A DNA stretch of 64,000 nt from Arthrobacter gandavensis (GTDB lineage: Bacteria > Actinomycetota > Actinomycetes > Actinomycetales > Micrococcaceae): the NCBI RefSeq assembly GCF_009192735.1, contig NZ_VTFU01000006.1:62001-126000 (forward strand), read 5' to 3'. The notes under the pieces were generated by a model. That model saw only the letters and a program-made list of their open reading frames with translations. It was not told the origin of the DNA and searched no databases. A program made the translations under genes and the position numbers. Each line of letters starts with the position of its first letter. Within the stretch, counting starts at the first letter, position 1. Positions 51,248-58,794 of the stretch are shown here, one piece after another.

Positions 51248-52305
51248 GTCAGGCCCCACTTTCCGCTGGAGGATCCACGGGAAACAGATCCCGAGTCGTC
51301 AACGGCTACAGCGAAGGGCAGCCGTTTGGTCTCCAAGGGCCACTCATAAACATGACCGGGAGGCGGAAAAACCCTGGGAAGCCGAATCAATCCCGGAAGC
51401 GGACGGGCCGGCCACCAGGGAACTCTTCCTTGAGGCGGCAACCCGGGCTCCGGCCAGCGGGGAAACCAAGCACCCGGCGGACGACAGGGTTCCGGCCACC
51501 GCGGAAACCATGAACCTGGTGGACGCCCAGGCTCAGGCCACCGGGGGTGCCAGCCGCCGGGGGGATAAGCGGGGCCCCACCAGCGCGGTCTGAAGTCTGG
51601 ATGCGGATGCCAATGTCCCGGGCAGGGAAAGCGAAGCCGCAGCATCAAATCACGCGCCGGGATGAAGGGCGGGCGTCCCGGCAGCGCCGGGCGGAACAGC
51701 CATCCCGGGTGCCACGGCGGCGGCCCGGGCAGGGGCACTAACGTTGTGGGTTCCGGATCCGGCTCTGCTGCGCCCGGGTACCCTTCTCCGCCGCCGGGGA
51801 GGAAGGGAATGGGCTTTGCCGAGCCCTGGTCTCCGCCTCCGTTGCCGGGGAGGAACGGAGCCGCCTCTGCAGAACCCTGGCCTCCGCCTCCGCCTCCGCC
51901 TCCGCCGCCGGGGAGCGGGGCCGGCCTTGCCTGCGGGACGATGGGGACGGCAGCGGGTGGGGGAACATGGTCCCCCGGCTGCCCGGAAGGCTCCGGGACG
52001 GCGGCTGAGGCTGCTTCAGCCCTCACCCGCATCTCTTCATCAGCGCGCAGATACTCGGCAACTGCTTGAGTGACGTTTTGGACTGCGTCCTCTGCGCGGC
52101 TGAGGACCGTCCGCCAAACCGGCAGTAGTTCCCCGGTTCCATAAGCGGTAAACGCCTTGGCCACCCGGCTGGAACCGAGGGCGGCTTCCACGGCGTGCAC
52201 GCTGCGCTGCAGGTTGGCGGGAACGGGGACCAGCTCGGAAAGCTCTGCTTCCGTGTGCCGGACCGCTTCCAGCACTGCAGTGGTGTCAATGTCGTAGGCA
52301 ACCAT
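51244..52305 (-). CDS. ESX-like helical protein with Gly/Pro/Trp repeat tail
   Basis: No named family for the whole 353-residue protein is clear to me. Residues 1-100 (YDIDTTAVLEAVRHTEAEL, then helices with NLQRSVHAVEAALGSS and VLSRAEDAVQNVTQAVAEYLRADEEM) resemble the small helical DUF6507/WXG100-like group. Residues about 130-150 include a run of ten Gly. Residues about 150-210 carry two FLPG units with GGGDQGSA-like linkers. Residues about 250-295 carry three 14-residue repeats built on WFPRWPEPxRPPG. The final 35 residues are mixed (VYEWPLETKRLPF then SGSVSRGSSSGKWG). The start is ATG 52305 behind a strong GGAGGGAAGGGAG. There is no signal peptide. An AATCTA (minus-strand TAGATT) at 52434 could be its -10 box. 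Confidence 0.62.
   Translation of the reverse strand: MVAYDIDTTAVLEAVRHTEAELSELVPVPANLQRSVHAVEAALGSSRVAKAFTAYGTGELLPVWRTVLSRAEDAVQNVTQAVAEYLRADEEMRVRAEAASAAVPEPSGQPGDHVPPPAAVPIVPQARPAPLPGGGGGGGGGGQGSAEAAPFLPGNGGGDQGSAKPIPFLPGGGEGYPGAAEPDPEPTTLVPLPGPPPWHPGWLFRPALPGRPPFIPARDLMLRLRFPCPGHWHPHPDFRPRWWGPAYPPGGWHPRWPEPGRPPGSWFPRWPEPCRPPGAWFPRWPEPGLPPQGRVPWWPARPLPGLIRLPRVFPPPGHVYEWPLETKRLPFAVAVDDSGSVSRGSSSGKWGLT
51427..51552 (-). repeat. Three in-frame 42-bp repeats (Trp-Pro-rich 14-mers)
   Basis: The tail of the ESX-like protein repeats WHPRWPEPGRPPGS, WFPRWPEPCRPPGA and WFPRWPEPGLPPQG. The 42-base units are in frame, and the variation is mostly at single residues. The pattern suggests repeat expansion in a structural or surface tail. 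Confidence 0.75.
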
Positions 52306-52632
52306 GGGTCTCCCTTCCCTCCTTTTGCCGCACAGCCCGCGCAGCCCGCCCAAGGACGGTGAACGCAGCCCTCCCGGCGGTTTGTCGGGTGGGCTGGGGG
52401 AGAGCCGCGGCGCCGGTTCCAGCCGGTCCGCTCAATCTAACCGAGACCTTGGAGCGGGGATATGGAGTGGGTTTTCCTGTGGACAACTGGTGTCGGGACA
52501 ACTCATGCCGGGACAAGCGCGTCGGACAAGCGCGTCTGACCAGCGCTGCCGGACAAGCACTGCCGGACCGGTGCTGCCGAAACAGCGCTGCCGGAACAGC
52601 ATCACCGGCCCAACGTCACCGAAACAGCGCTG
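52306..52632. other. 327-base intergenic region with GGACAA repeat array
   Basis: No gene is seen. The left half holds the putative promoter and leader of the ESX-like operon. The right part (52481-52634) is a degenerate tandem array with GGACAA-type cores at 52481, 52496, 52511, 52524 and 52551, then GGAACA and GAAACA variants at spacings of about 13-15 bases. The array reaches into the aldo/keto reductase stop codon. It resembles the array at 32512 in having GCTGCCG-type linkers. Confidence 0.6.
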
Positions 52633-53460
52633 CTAGTGGCCGAAGACGTCCGAATCCGAGATGCGGCCGTCCGTCTCCATGCCGCCAAGGGACGCCATCT
52701 CCTCGGCATCGAGCTCAAAGCCAAAGATGTCCAGGTTCTCCGCCATCCGCTGGGGATTGGCGGATTTGGGAATGGTGACAAATCCGGACTGGACGTCCCA
52801 GCGCAGCACGATCTGGGCGGGAGTCTTGCCGTATTTATCGGCCAGAGCCGTGATGCGTGAATCCTTCAGCAGGTCGCTGCCCTTGCCCAGCGGGCTCCAG
52901 GCCTCCGTCACGATTCCGAGGCGGGCATGGGCTTCCCGGACGTCACGGCGCGGATGGTACGGATCCAGCTGGATCTGGTTCACCTCGGGAACCAAACCGG
53001 CGTCGGACAGCTGCTGCAGGTGGGCGGGCTTGAAGTTGGACACCCCGATCGCGCGGACCAGTCCGTCGTCCTGCACTGCACGCATTCCCCGGAAAGCGTC
53101 GACATACTGGTTGAGTTCCGGGTTCGGCCAGTGGATGAGGAGCAAATCCACGTAGTCGGTGCCCAGCCGCTGCAGCGCAGCCTCAGCAGCTTTGCGGGCG
53201 CCGTCGAAGCTGTGCCATTCCTTATTGAATTTGGTGGTGATGAAGGCTTCGCTGCGGTCCAGGCCGCTGCGCCGCAGCCCTTCACCGACCCCCTTTTCAT
53301 TGCGGTAGTTCTCCGCTGTGTCGAAGTGGCGGTAACCAAGACCGACGGCGGTGTCGACGGCGCGGGCCGCCTCGTCGTCGTCCATTGGCCAGGTGCCCAG
53401 GCCGATTTGGGGGATCTGGGCGCCACCTCGCAGCGGCAGGACAGGAGACAGGATGGTCAT
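52633..53460 (-). CDS. Aldo/keto reductase
   Basis: This is a 275-residue NADPH-dependent aldo/keto reductase of the 2,5-diketo-gluconate-reductase-like (AKR5) type. The TIM barrel starts LPLRGGAQIPQIGLGTWPM. The tetrad is Asp and Tyr in FDTAENYRNE, Lys in ITTKFNKEW and His in LLIHWPNP. The cofactor-binding C-terminal signature TIPKSANPQRMAENLDIF is present. It ends in the usual loop SDSDVFGH. The start ATG 53460 follows AAGGA. It stands alone between the repeat array and the ferritin-VIT1 gene. It differs from the partial aldo/keto reductase at the window start, which belongs to another subgroup. The substrate is unknown. Confidence 0.92.
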   Translation of the reverse strand: MTILSPVLPLRGGAQIPQIGLGTWPMDDDEAARAVDTAVGLGYRHFDTAENYRNEKGVGEGLRRSGLDRSEAFITTKFNKEWHSFDGARKAAEAALQRLGTDYVDLLLIHWPNPELNQYVDAFRGMRAVQDDGLVRAIGVSNFKPAHLQQLSDAGLVPEVNQIQLDPYHPRRDVREAHARLGIVTEAWSPLGKGSDLLKDSRITALADKYGKTPAQIVLRWDVQSGFVTIPKSANPQRMAENLDIFGFELDAEEMASLGGMETDGRISDSDVFGH

Positions 53461-53541
53461 GAATGATCCTTACGGAAGTAGTCGCAGTTCTTCCGCATCG
53501 TTCTCCGCGGCAGGCAAAAAGGCAAGGCGCCGCGCCTGGTG

Positions 53542-54666
53542 CTAGGCGACGCCGGTGCCGAACAACATGCCCAAGAGGTAGGTGGCGCCGGCCGCGCCAA
53601 GTCCGATGGCCAGCTGCCGCACACCGCGTTTCAGCGGGGAAGCACCGGAGAGCAGGCCTACGACGGCGCCGGTCATCAGCAGGGCGAGGCCCACCAGGAC
53701 GCAGGAAATGATGACGGCGGAAAGCCCGGTGAACCCGAAAATGTACGGCAGGACCGGAATGATGGCCCCGGAGGCGAAAAAGCAGAAACTGGACAGTGCG
53801 GCGCCGAGTCCGGTGCCGACGGATTCATGATCGTCAGTGCCCTCAACGGATGCTTCCGGGTTTAGCGAGAAACTGGGATCACAGTCGCAGTTGTACAGCC
53901 CCATGCGTTCAGCAGCCCGGTGCTCGGCCGCTTCGGGGGACATGCCGCGCGCCCGGTAGACCAGCACCAGCTCGTTGGCGTCGATGTCCAGGGACTTTGC
54001 CGCGGCCAGCGTGATCTGTGTGGGACGGGACGCCTCGAGCAGCTCGCGCTGGGAGCGCACCGACACATATTCGCCCGCACCCATGGACAGTGCCCCGGCC
54101 AGCAGGCCCGCCAGGCCGCTGAAAAGAATGAAGCCGCTGGATACGCCCGTTGCCCCGATGCCCATGACCAGGGCCAGATTGGAAACGAGCCCGTCATTGG
54201 CGCCGAAGACAGCCGCCCGGAAGTTACCGGAGAGCCGGGTCCGGCCCCTGGTGGCCAGCCCGCGCACCACTTCCTCGTGGATCTGCTCGTCGGCGGCCAT
54301 GGCGCTGGTGGCGTTCGGATCACTCGCATAGGGGGAGCGGCCTTCGGCTCGCTGCGCAAGGGCAAGGACAAACACCGACCCGAAGCGGCGGGCCAGGAAT
54401 CCGAGCAGCCGGTTACGGAGGGAGGCCTTGGTGCGGCGGTTGGCTTCATCGCCCAGCAGTTCAACCCAGTGGGCCTCATGGCGGCCCTCGGCGTCGGCCA
54501 GGGCGAGGAGGATGTCCCGTTCTTCCCCGGTACGGCGCTCAGCCAGGTAGCGGTAGGTGTCGGCTTCGGCGCGTTCGTCGGCGAGGTACTGCCGCCAGCG
54601 CTTCAGATCGGACGACGACGGCGGCTGCGGACGTTCGGAAGGCGCGCCTGCGGGGTGGGGATTCAC
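53542..54666 (-). CDS. Ferritin-like/VIT1 fusion iron (manganese) transporter
   Basis: This is a 374-residue membrane protein. Residues about 20-140 form a ferritin-like domain: Glu34 in AEADTYRYLA, Glu60 and His63 in LADAEGRHEAHW, and a second E..H pair in MAADEQIHEEVV are spaced as di-iron ligands. Residues about 145-374 are a VIT1/CCC1 transporter with AVFGANDGLVSNLALVMG and LAGALSMGAGEYVSV (the conserved metal loop) and four to five membrane helices. This architecture matches MbfA-type iron exporters and related VIT1 proteins, which detoxify iron by export. A short Cys-rich loop (YNCDCDPSF) is unusual. The start is GTG 54666 after AGGAG, with a hairpin 17 bases upstream in the leader. Confidence 0.9.
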   Translation of the reverse strand: MNPHPAGAPSERPQPPSSSDLKRWRQYLADERAEADTYRYLAERRTGEERDILLALADAEGRHEAHWVELLGDEANRRTKASLRNRLLGFLARRFGSVFVLALAQRAEGRSPYASDPNATSAMAADEQIHEEVVRGLATRGRTRLSGNFRAAVFGANDGLVSNLALVMGIGATGVSSGFILFSGLAGLLAGALSMGAGEYVSVRSQRELLEASRPTQITLAAAKSLDIDANELVLVYRARGMSPEAAEHRAAERMGLYNCDCDPSFSLNPEASVEGTDDHESVGTGLGAALSSFCFFASGAIIPVLPYIFGFTGLSAVIISCVLVGLALLMTGAVVGLLSGASPLKRGVRQLAIGLGAAGATYLLGMLFGTGVA

Positions 54667-55024
54667 AATGCTCCTGGTGGACGACCGGAGCTGTTCGGGG
54701 TGCTCCGGTCAGCTGATGGCGAAACTGACCGAAGGTCTCGCTCGCCCGGCGCACAGTGCGTTCGGGTGGAATGCCGGGCCGCGCGGTGGCGTCCAGTATG
54801 TCGACAGACCTCGGCCGTCACCGCAGAGTCCAGTGCGCGCGCTTGGCGTTCACTAAGATTGATTCTGCGGGAGGGCCGGAGCTACTCCCCTTCGAGCTAA
54901 CAGTGTAGCGGAGAACCTAGTGAAACCCGAGGAAGGCAACATGCGGCCAGCAGGAGGCAGGTTTGGCGCCGGTAGCGGCAATGCGCGGCGGGAGGCGCCC
55001 CGGACAGCGGCTAAAGTCGAGCAT
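54667..55024. other. Divergent region between VIT1 fusion and acyl-CoA synthetase
   Basis: No gene is seen. A hairpin of GACCGGAGC (54683-54691) and GCTCCGGTC (54702-54710) lies in the leader of the minus-strand VIT1 gene. TAAAGT at 55012-55017 lies seven bases before the GTG at 55025, a leaderless promoter for the acyl-CoA synthetase. An in-frame GTG at 54920 with CGGAG upstream is an alternative start for that gene. Confidence 0.5.
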
Positions 55025-56803
55025 GTGAGTACTCAAGCCTCCTCAGACCTGACCGAGCTGGAGCGTCCCTGGACCCGCCATTACGGAGAGGGCGTCCCTG
55101 CGGATCTGCGCCTGCCGGACGGCTCCCTGGTGGACATGGTGGAGGAGTCGATCCGGAAGTTCGGGTCCAAGCCGGCACTGCAGTTCTTCGGAGCTGTCAC
55201 CAGCTACCAAGCCCTCGGCGAACAAATCCGCAGGGCGGCGACCGGTCTCCGGAAGCTCGGCGTCAGAAAAGGTGACCGGGTGGCCCTGGTGCTGCCGAAC
55301 TGTCCGCAGCACATCGTGGCGTTCTACGCTGCTCTGCGTCTGGGCGCCGTCGTGGTCGAACATAACCCGCTCTACACCGACCGGGAGCTGCGCCACCAGT
55401 TTGAGGATCACGGCGCCACCGTGGCCGTCGTCTGGGACAAGGCCGTGGAACGGGTGCAGGCCATGCCGGCCGACATTCCGCTGCGCACCATCATTTCCGT
55501 CAACCTGGTCGACAGCATGCCGCTGGGAAACCGTCTGGCCCTCAAGCTGCCGGTGCCGGCAGCCCGCAAGGCCCGCAGTGCCCTGACCGTGTCCAAGGCT
55601 CCGCGCAGCGGAGCACGCCTGGTTCTCCCATGGAAGAAGCTGCTGGACCACCGGCCGCTGCGGCGCAGGCACCCCCGGCCCGAGGCATCGGACCTGGCCG
55701 TCATCCAGTACACCAGCGGGACCACGGGCGTCCCGAAGGGCGCCATGCTGACCCACGCCAACCTGATGGCCAACGCCGCTCAGGGCCGGGCCTGGGTTCC
55801 GGGGCTGCGGCCGGGCAAGGAAACGTTCTACGCGGTGCTGCCCATGTTCCATGCCTACGGACTCACGCTCTGCCTGACCTTTGCGATGAGCCTCGGAGCA
55901 CGGCTGGTGCTGTTTCCCAAGTTTGATGCCGACCTCGTGCTGAAGGCCGTCAAGAAGACCCCGCCGACGTTCCTGCCGGCCGTTCCGCCGATTTATGACC
56001 GGATTGTCAGCGCGGCCGATGAGCAGGGTGTCTCCCTGCAGGGCGTGCGGTTTGCGATTTCCGGAGCCATGAACCTCCCGACATCCACCGTCAGCGCGTG
56101 GGAAGAGGCAACCGGCGGCTACCTGATCGAGGGTTATGGGCTGACCGAAACATCACCCGTGGCAATCGGCAATCCCATGGGTCCCACGCGGAAGCCCGGA
56201 ACAGTCGGGGTTCCCTTTCCGCTGACCGATATCCGGGTCGTGGATCCGGATAATCCGCAGGTGGACCGCCCGCACGGCCAACAGGGAGAGCTGCTGATCC
56301 GCGGACCCCAGGTGTTCCAGGGCTATTGGAACAAGCCGGCGGAAACCCAGGCGGCACTGCTCGACGGCGGATGGTTCCGAACCGGTGACATTGTCACCGT
56401 GGATGATGACCACTTCGTCACGATCCAGGACCGGATCAAGGAGTTGATCATCACCGGCGGTTTCAACGTTTCTCCCTCCGAGGTGGAGGAAGCGCTCAAG
56501 CGCCACTCAAGCATTGCCGATGCCGCCGTCGTCGGGATCGGGAAAGCCGGAGGTGGGGAAGATGTGGTTGCAGCCGTGGTTTTGAAACAGGATGCACACT
56601 TCGACGCCGAAGAGGTGCGGACTTATGTCCGCAACGAGCTGGCCGCTTATAAGGTGCCGCGCAGGATTGTGCAGATTCCCGATCTGCCGCGTTCCCTGAT
56701 CGGCAAGGTCCTGCGCCGCCATGTCCGTGACCAGCTCACCGCACCCGAGAGCGAAGCCCAAAACGGCGTCGACGGCGCCGCCGCACCACAGAACAATCCC
56801 TAA
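55025..56803 (+). CDS. Long-chain acyl-CoA synthetase (AMP-forming)
   Basis: This is a 592-residue adenylate-forming ligase (ANL superfamily) that activates fatty acids to acyl-CoA through an acyl-adenylate. The P-loop motif YTSGTTGVPKGAMLTH, the A5 motif YGLTETSP, the GDIVTVDDDHF region, the DRIKELIITGGFNVSPSEVEEAL hinge and the catalytic Lys in RSLIGKVLRRHV are all present. The start GTG 55025 has a TAAAGT -10 box seven bases before (leaderless). A longer version from GTG 54920, with an SD, adds a Gly/Arg/Ala-rich stretch of 35 residues that I judge not part of the enzyme. It starts close to the AI-2E-type gene, 64 bases downstream. Confidence 0.9.
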   Translation: MSTQASSDLTELERPWTRHYGEGVPADLRLPDGSLVDMVEESIRKFGSKPALQFFGAVTSYQALGEQIRRAATGLRKLGVRKGDRVALVLPNCPQHIVAFYAALRLGAVVVEHNPLYTDRELRHQFEDHGATVAVVWDKAVERVQAMPADIPLRTIISVNLVDSMPLGNRLALKLPVPAARKARSALTVSKAPRSGARLVLPWKKLLDHRPLRRRHPRPEASDLAVIQYTSGTTGVPKGAMLTHANLMANAAQGRAWVPGLRPGKETFYAVLPMFHAYGLTLCLTFAMSLGARLVLFPKFDADLVLKAVKKTPPTFLPAVPPIYDRIVSAADEQGVSLQGVRFAISGAMNLPTSTVSAWEEATGGYLIEGYGLTETSPVAIGNPMGPTRKPGTVGVPFPLTDIRVVDPDNPQVDRPHGQQGELLIRGPQVFQGYWNKPAETQAALLDGGWFRTGDIVTVDDDHFVTIQDRIKELIITGGFNVSPSEVEEALKRHSSIADAAVVGIGKAGGGEDVVAAVVLKQDAHFDAEEVRTYVRNELAAYKVPRRIVQIPDLPRSLIGKVLRRHVRDQLTAPESEAQNGVDGAAAPQNNP

Positions 56804-56867
56804 CCCGCCGGCCCCCAACGTTTCGCCAGCAATTCCGTACCGGTTACGCCAACAGGAAGACCAGGCC

Positions 56868-58043
56868 ATGCCCAGAATCCCGTCCACCGAACAGCGCAGG
56901 CAGGCCGCAGACTCACCTCAGCGGTATTGGAGCGGAACCTTGGGGCACGCGGGCCAGCGGTCAGCTCAGATCCTCCTGGTCCTGCTCCTGGTCGGTGTCA
57001 CTGTCTACGGCCTGCGGCAGATCACCCTCGTGGTCATTCCCGTGCTGCTGGCCCTGATCCTGGCAGCAGCAATCGCGCCGTTCGTGAATTGGCTGCGCCG
57101 CAAGGGCTGGCCGAGCGCGCTGGCAACCGGTGTCTCCTTCCTGCTGTTGCTTGCGGCCTTCGGCGGACTCATCACCGGCATTGTCTTTGCCATCCGGAGC
57201 GAGTGGAGCTCCCTGGTGGACCAGGCGGTGGAGGGCTTCAACGAGCTGTACCGGCTGCTCCAGGAAAGCCCCATCCCGCTCGACAGCGACACCATCACGG
57301 ACGCCCGGGATGCCGCCATTGACTTCGCCACCAGCTCCACTGCCGGCAGCGGGGCGCTGGCCGGCATCGGAGCGGCAACCAACTTTGTCACCGGCTTCCT
57401 GCTGATGGCCGTGGTGCTCTTCTACTTCCTCAAGGACGGCGACAAAATCTGGGCTTTTGTCCTGCGCTGGTTCCACGGAGAGCGGCGGGACAAGGCCCGG
57501 CTGTCCGGCGCCCGTGCCATGGAGGTCCTTGGCGGCTACGTGCGCGGAACCGCGATTGTGGCCGCCGTGGACTCGATCTGCATCGGAGCAGCGCTGTTCA
57601 TCCTGCAGGTGCCGCTGGCGCTGCCACTGTCCGTGATCGTCTTTGTCGGCTCGTTCATTCCACTGGTGGGTGCCACGGCAGCCGGTGTCCTCGCCGCGCT
57701 GATCGCGCTGGTCGCCAACGGCCCGCTTGTCGCACTGATCGTCGTCATCGTGATTATTGCGGTCAACCAGCTGGAAGGAAACTTCCTGCAGCCGGTGGTC
57801 ATGGGCCGGACCCTGAGCATCCACGCCCTGGTGATCCTGCTGGCCCTGACCGCCGGAACCATTCTGGCCGGCATCATCGGTGCCATCCTGTCGGTGCCGA
57901 TTGCCGCCGTGTCCTGGGCAATCATCAAGGTGTGGATCGGGGAGGATGACGGCGACCCCGACGACGTTGCCGAACTCCCGGAACCCGAAGACTCGGAAGC
58001 CTCTACGCCCGACGCAGCTGCCGGCGCGGCCGACAAGGCCTAG
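56868..58043 (+). CDS. AI-2E family transporter (PerM-like permease)
   Basis: This is a 391-residue membrane protein of the AI-2E transporter family (former UPF0118), which includes TqsA and PerM-type permeases and sodium/proton antiporter-like members. Eight hydrophobic helices are visible. Marks include ILLVLLLVGVTVYGLRQITLV and VVLFYFLKDGDKIWAFVLRW, then GTAIVAAVDSICIGAALFILQVPLALPLSVIVFVGSF and QLEGNFLQPVVMGRTLSIH near the end, all typical. The C-terminal 45 residues are acidic with Pro and Glu. The start ATG 56868 has AGGAAG about nine bases upstream. The family name implies autoinducer export, but the substrate is unproven for most members. Confidence 0.9.
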   Translation: MPRIPSTEQRRQAADSPQRYWSGTLGHAGQRSAQILLVLLLVGVTVYGLRQITLVVIPVLLALILAAAIAPFVNWLRRKGWPSALATGVSFLLLLAAFGGLITGIVFAIRSEWSSLVDQAVEGFNELYRLLQESPIPLDSDTITDARDAAIDFATSSTAGSGALAGIGAATNFVTGFLLMAVVLFYFLKDGDKIWAFVLRWFHGERRDKARLSGARAMEVLGGYVRGTAIVAAVDSICIGAALFILQVPLALPLSVIVFVGSFIPLVGATAAGVLAALIALVANGPLVALIVVIVIIAVNQLEGNFLQPVVMGRTLSIHALVILLALTAGTILAGIIGAILSVPIAAVSWAIIKVWIGEDDGDPDDVAELPEPEDSEASTPDAAAGAADKA

Positions 58044-58094
58044 GATGACCTTGGCCTGCCCGGAGGAAGAACCGTTCGCGAAAGGACTGCGTCC

Positions 58095-58781
58095 GTGATG
58101 AAGGCGTTGCCCGTAGAGCCCTCCAACGCGCCGGTGGCCATCGGCCCGCGGATCCGTTTGGCCCGTCAAGCCCGCCGGATGACCATTGAGCAGGTTGCCG
58201 CGGCCACCGGGCTGACCAAGGGTTTCCTGAGCCGGGTGGAGCGGGACCTGACCTCGCCGTCGGTGGCTTCCCTGCTGACGTTATGCCAGGTGCTGTCCAT
58301 CTCCATTGGGGATCTCTTCACCGCTCCGGCCACCGAAGTGACCCGGTGGGTGGATGCTCCGTCGGTGAACCTTGGTGGTACGGGAATCACCGAGCGGCTC
58401 GTGACTCCCCGGACCGAGCGCCGCGTGCAGGTGATCCGGGCAGTCATAGCTCCCGGGGGCTCAGGGGAGACCGAGCTCTATTCGGTGGACTGCGATGTTG
58501 AGGTCCTGCATGTGGCGCGGGGCCGCTTTGTCCTGGTCTTCGCCGGAGAGTCCGTGGAGCTGGCCGAAGGGGATACAGTCACATTTCCCGGCCAGGAACC
58601 GCACTCATGGCACAACCCCACTAATGACGAGGCCGTGGTCCTGTGGACGCTCGTCAGCCCGGCGCCCAGCCAGACCGGCCCGGTGGCTAACCAAACCAGC
58701 CCAGCCGGCCCGGCGGCTAACCAAACCAGCCCAGCCGGCCCGGCGGCTAACCTAACCAGCCAGGCCGGCTGGAGCAGCTAG
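58095..58781 (+). CDS. XRE family regulator with cupin domain
   Basis: This is a 228-residue transcription regulator. Residues about 10-75 are an XRE-type helix-turn-helix (IGPRIRLARQARRMTIEQVAAATGL, then TKGFLSRVERDLTSPSV). A linker leads to a cupin barrel (about 105-190; GETELYSVDCDVEVLHVARG and HSWHNPTNDEAVVL), the small-molecule sensor. Such XRE-cupin proteins often control amine, polyamine or amino-acid use. The final 37 residues consist of three 10-residue repeats of PVANQTSPAG type, encoded by three 30-base units. It starts at GTG 58095 after AAAGGA. A link to the ureohydrolase/TPP locus 1.8 kb downstream is possible but unproven; the flavin monooxygenase lies between. Confidence 0.92.
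   Translation: MMKALPVEPSNAPVAIGPRIRLARQARRMTIEQVAAATGLTKGFLSRVERDLTSPSVASLLTLCQVLSISIGDLFTAPATEVTRWVDAPSVNLGGTGITERLVTPRTERRVQVIRAVIAPGGSGETELYSVDCDVEVLHVARGRFVLVFAGESVELAEGDTVTFPGQEPHSWHNPTNDEAVVLWTLVSPAPSQTGPVANQTSPAGPAANQTSPAGPAANLTSQAGWSS
58681..58770 (+). repeat. Three 30-bp repeats in the XRE-cupin tail
   Basis: Units at 58681-58710, 58711-58740 and 58741-58770 read CGG(T/C)GGCTAACC(A/T)AACCAGC and on. The first two are near-identical and the third has three changes. They encode PVANQTSPAG, PAANQTSPAG and PAANLTSQAG. Confidence 0.9.
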
Positions 58782-58794
58782 GCGGAGATGGCCG

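Noticed and set aside
54920-55024. Longer acyl-CoA synthetase starting at GTG 54920
   Set aside because: It has an SD, but the extra 35 residues are low-complexity, and a leaderless -10 box sits exactly before GTG 55025; kept as an alternative only.
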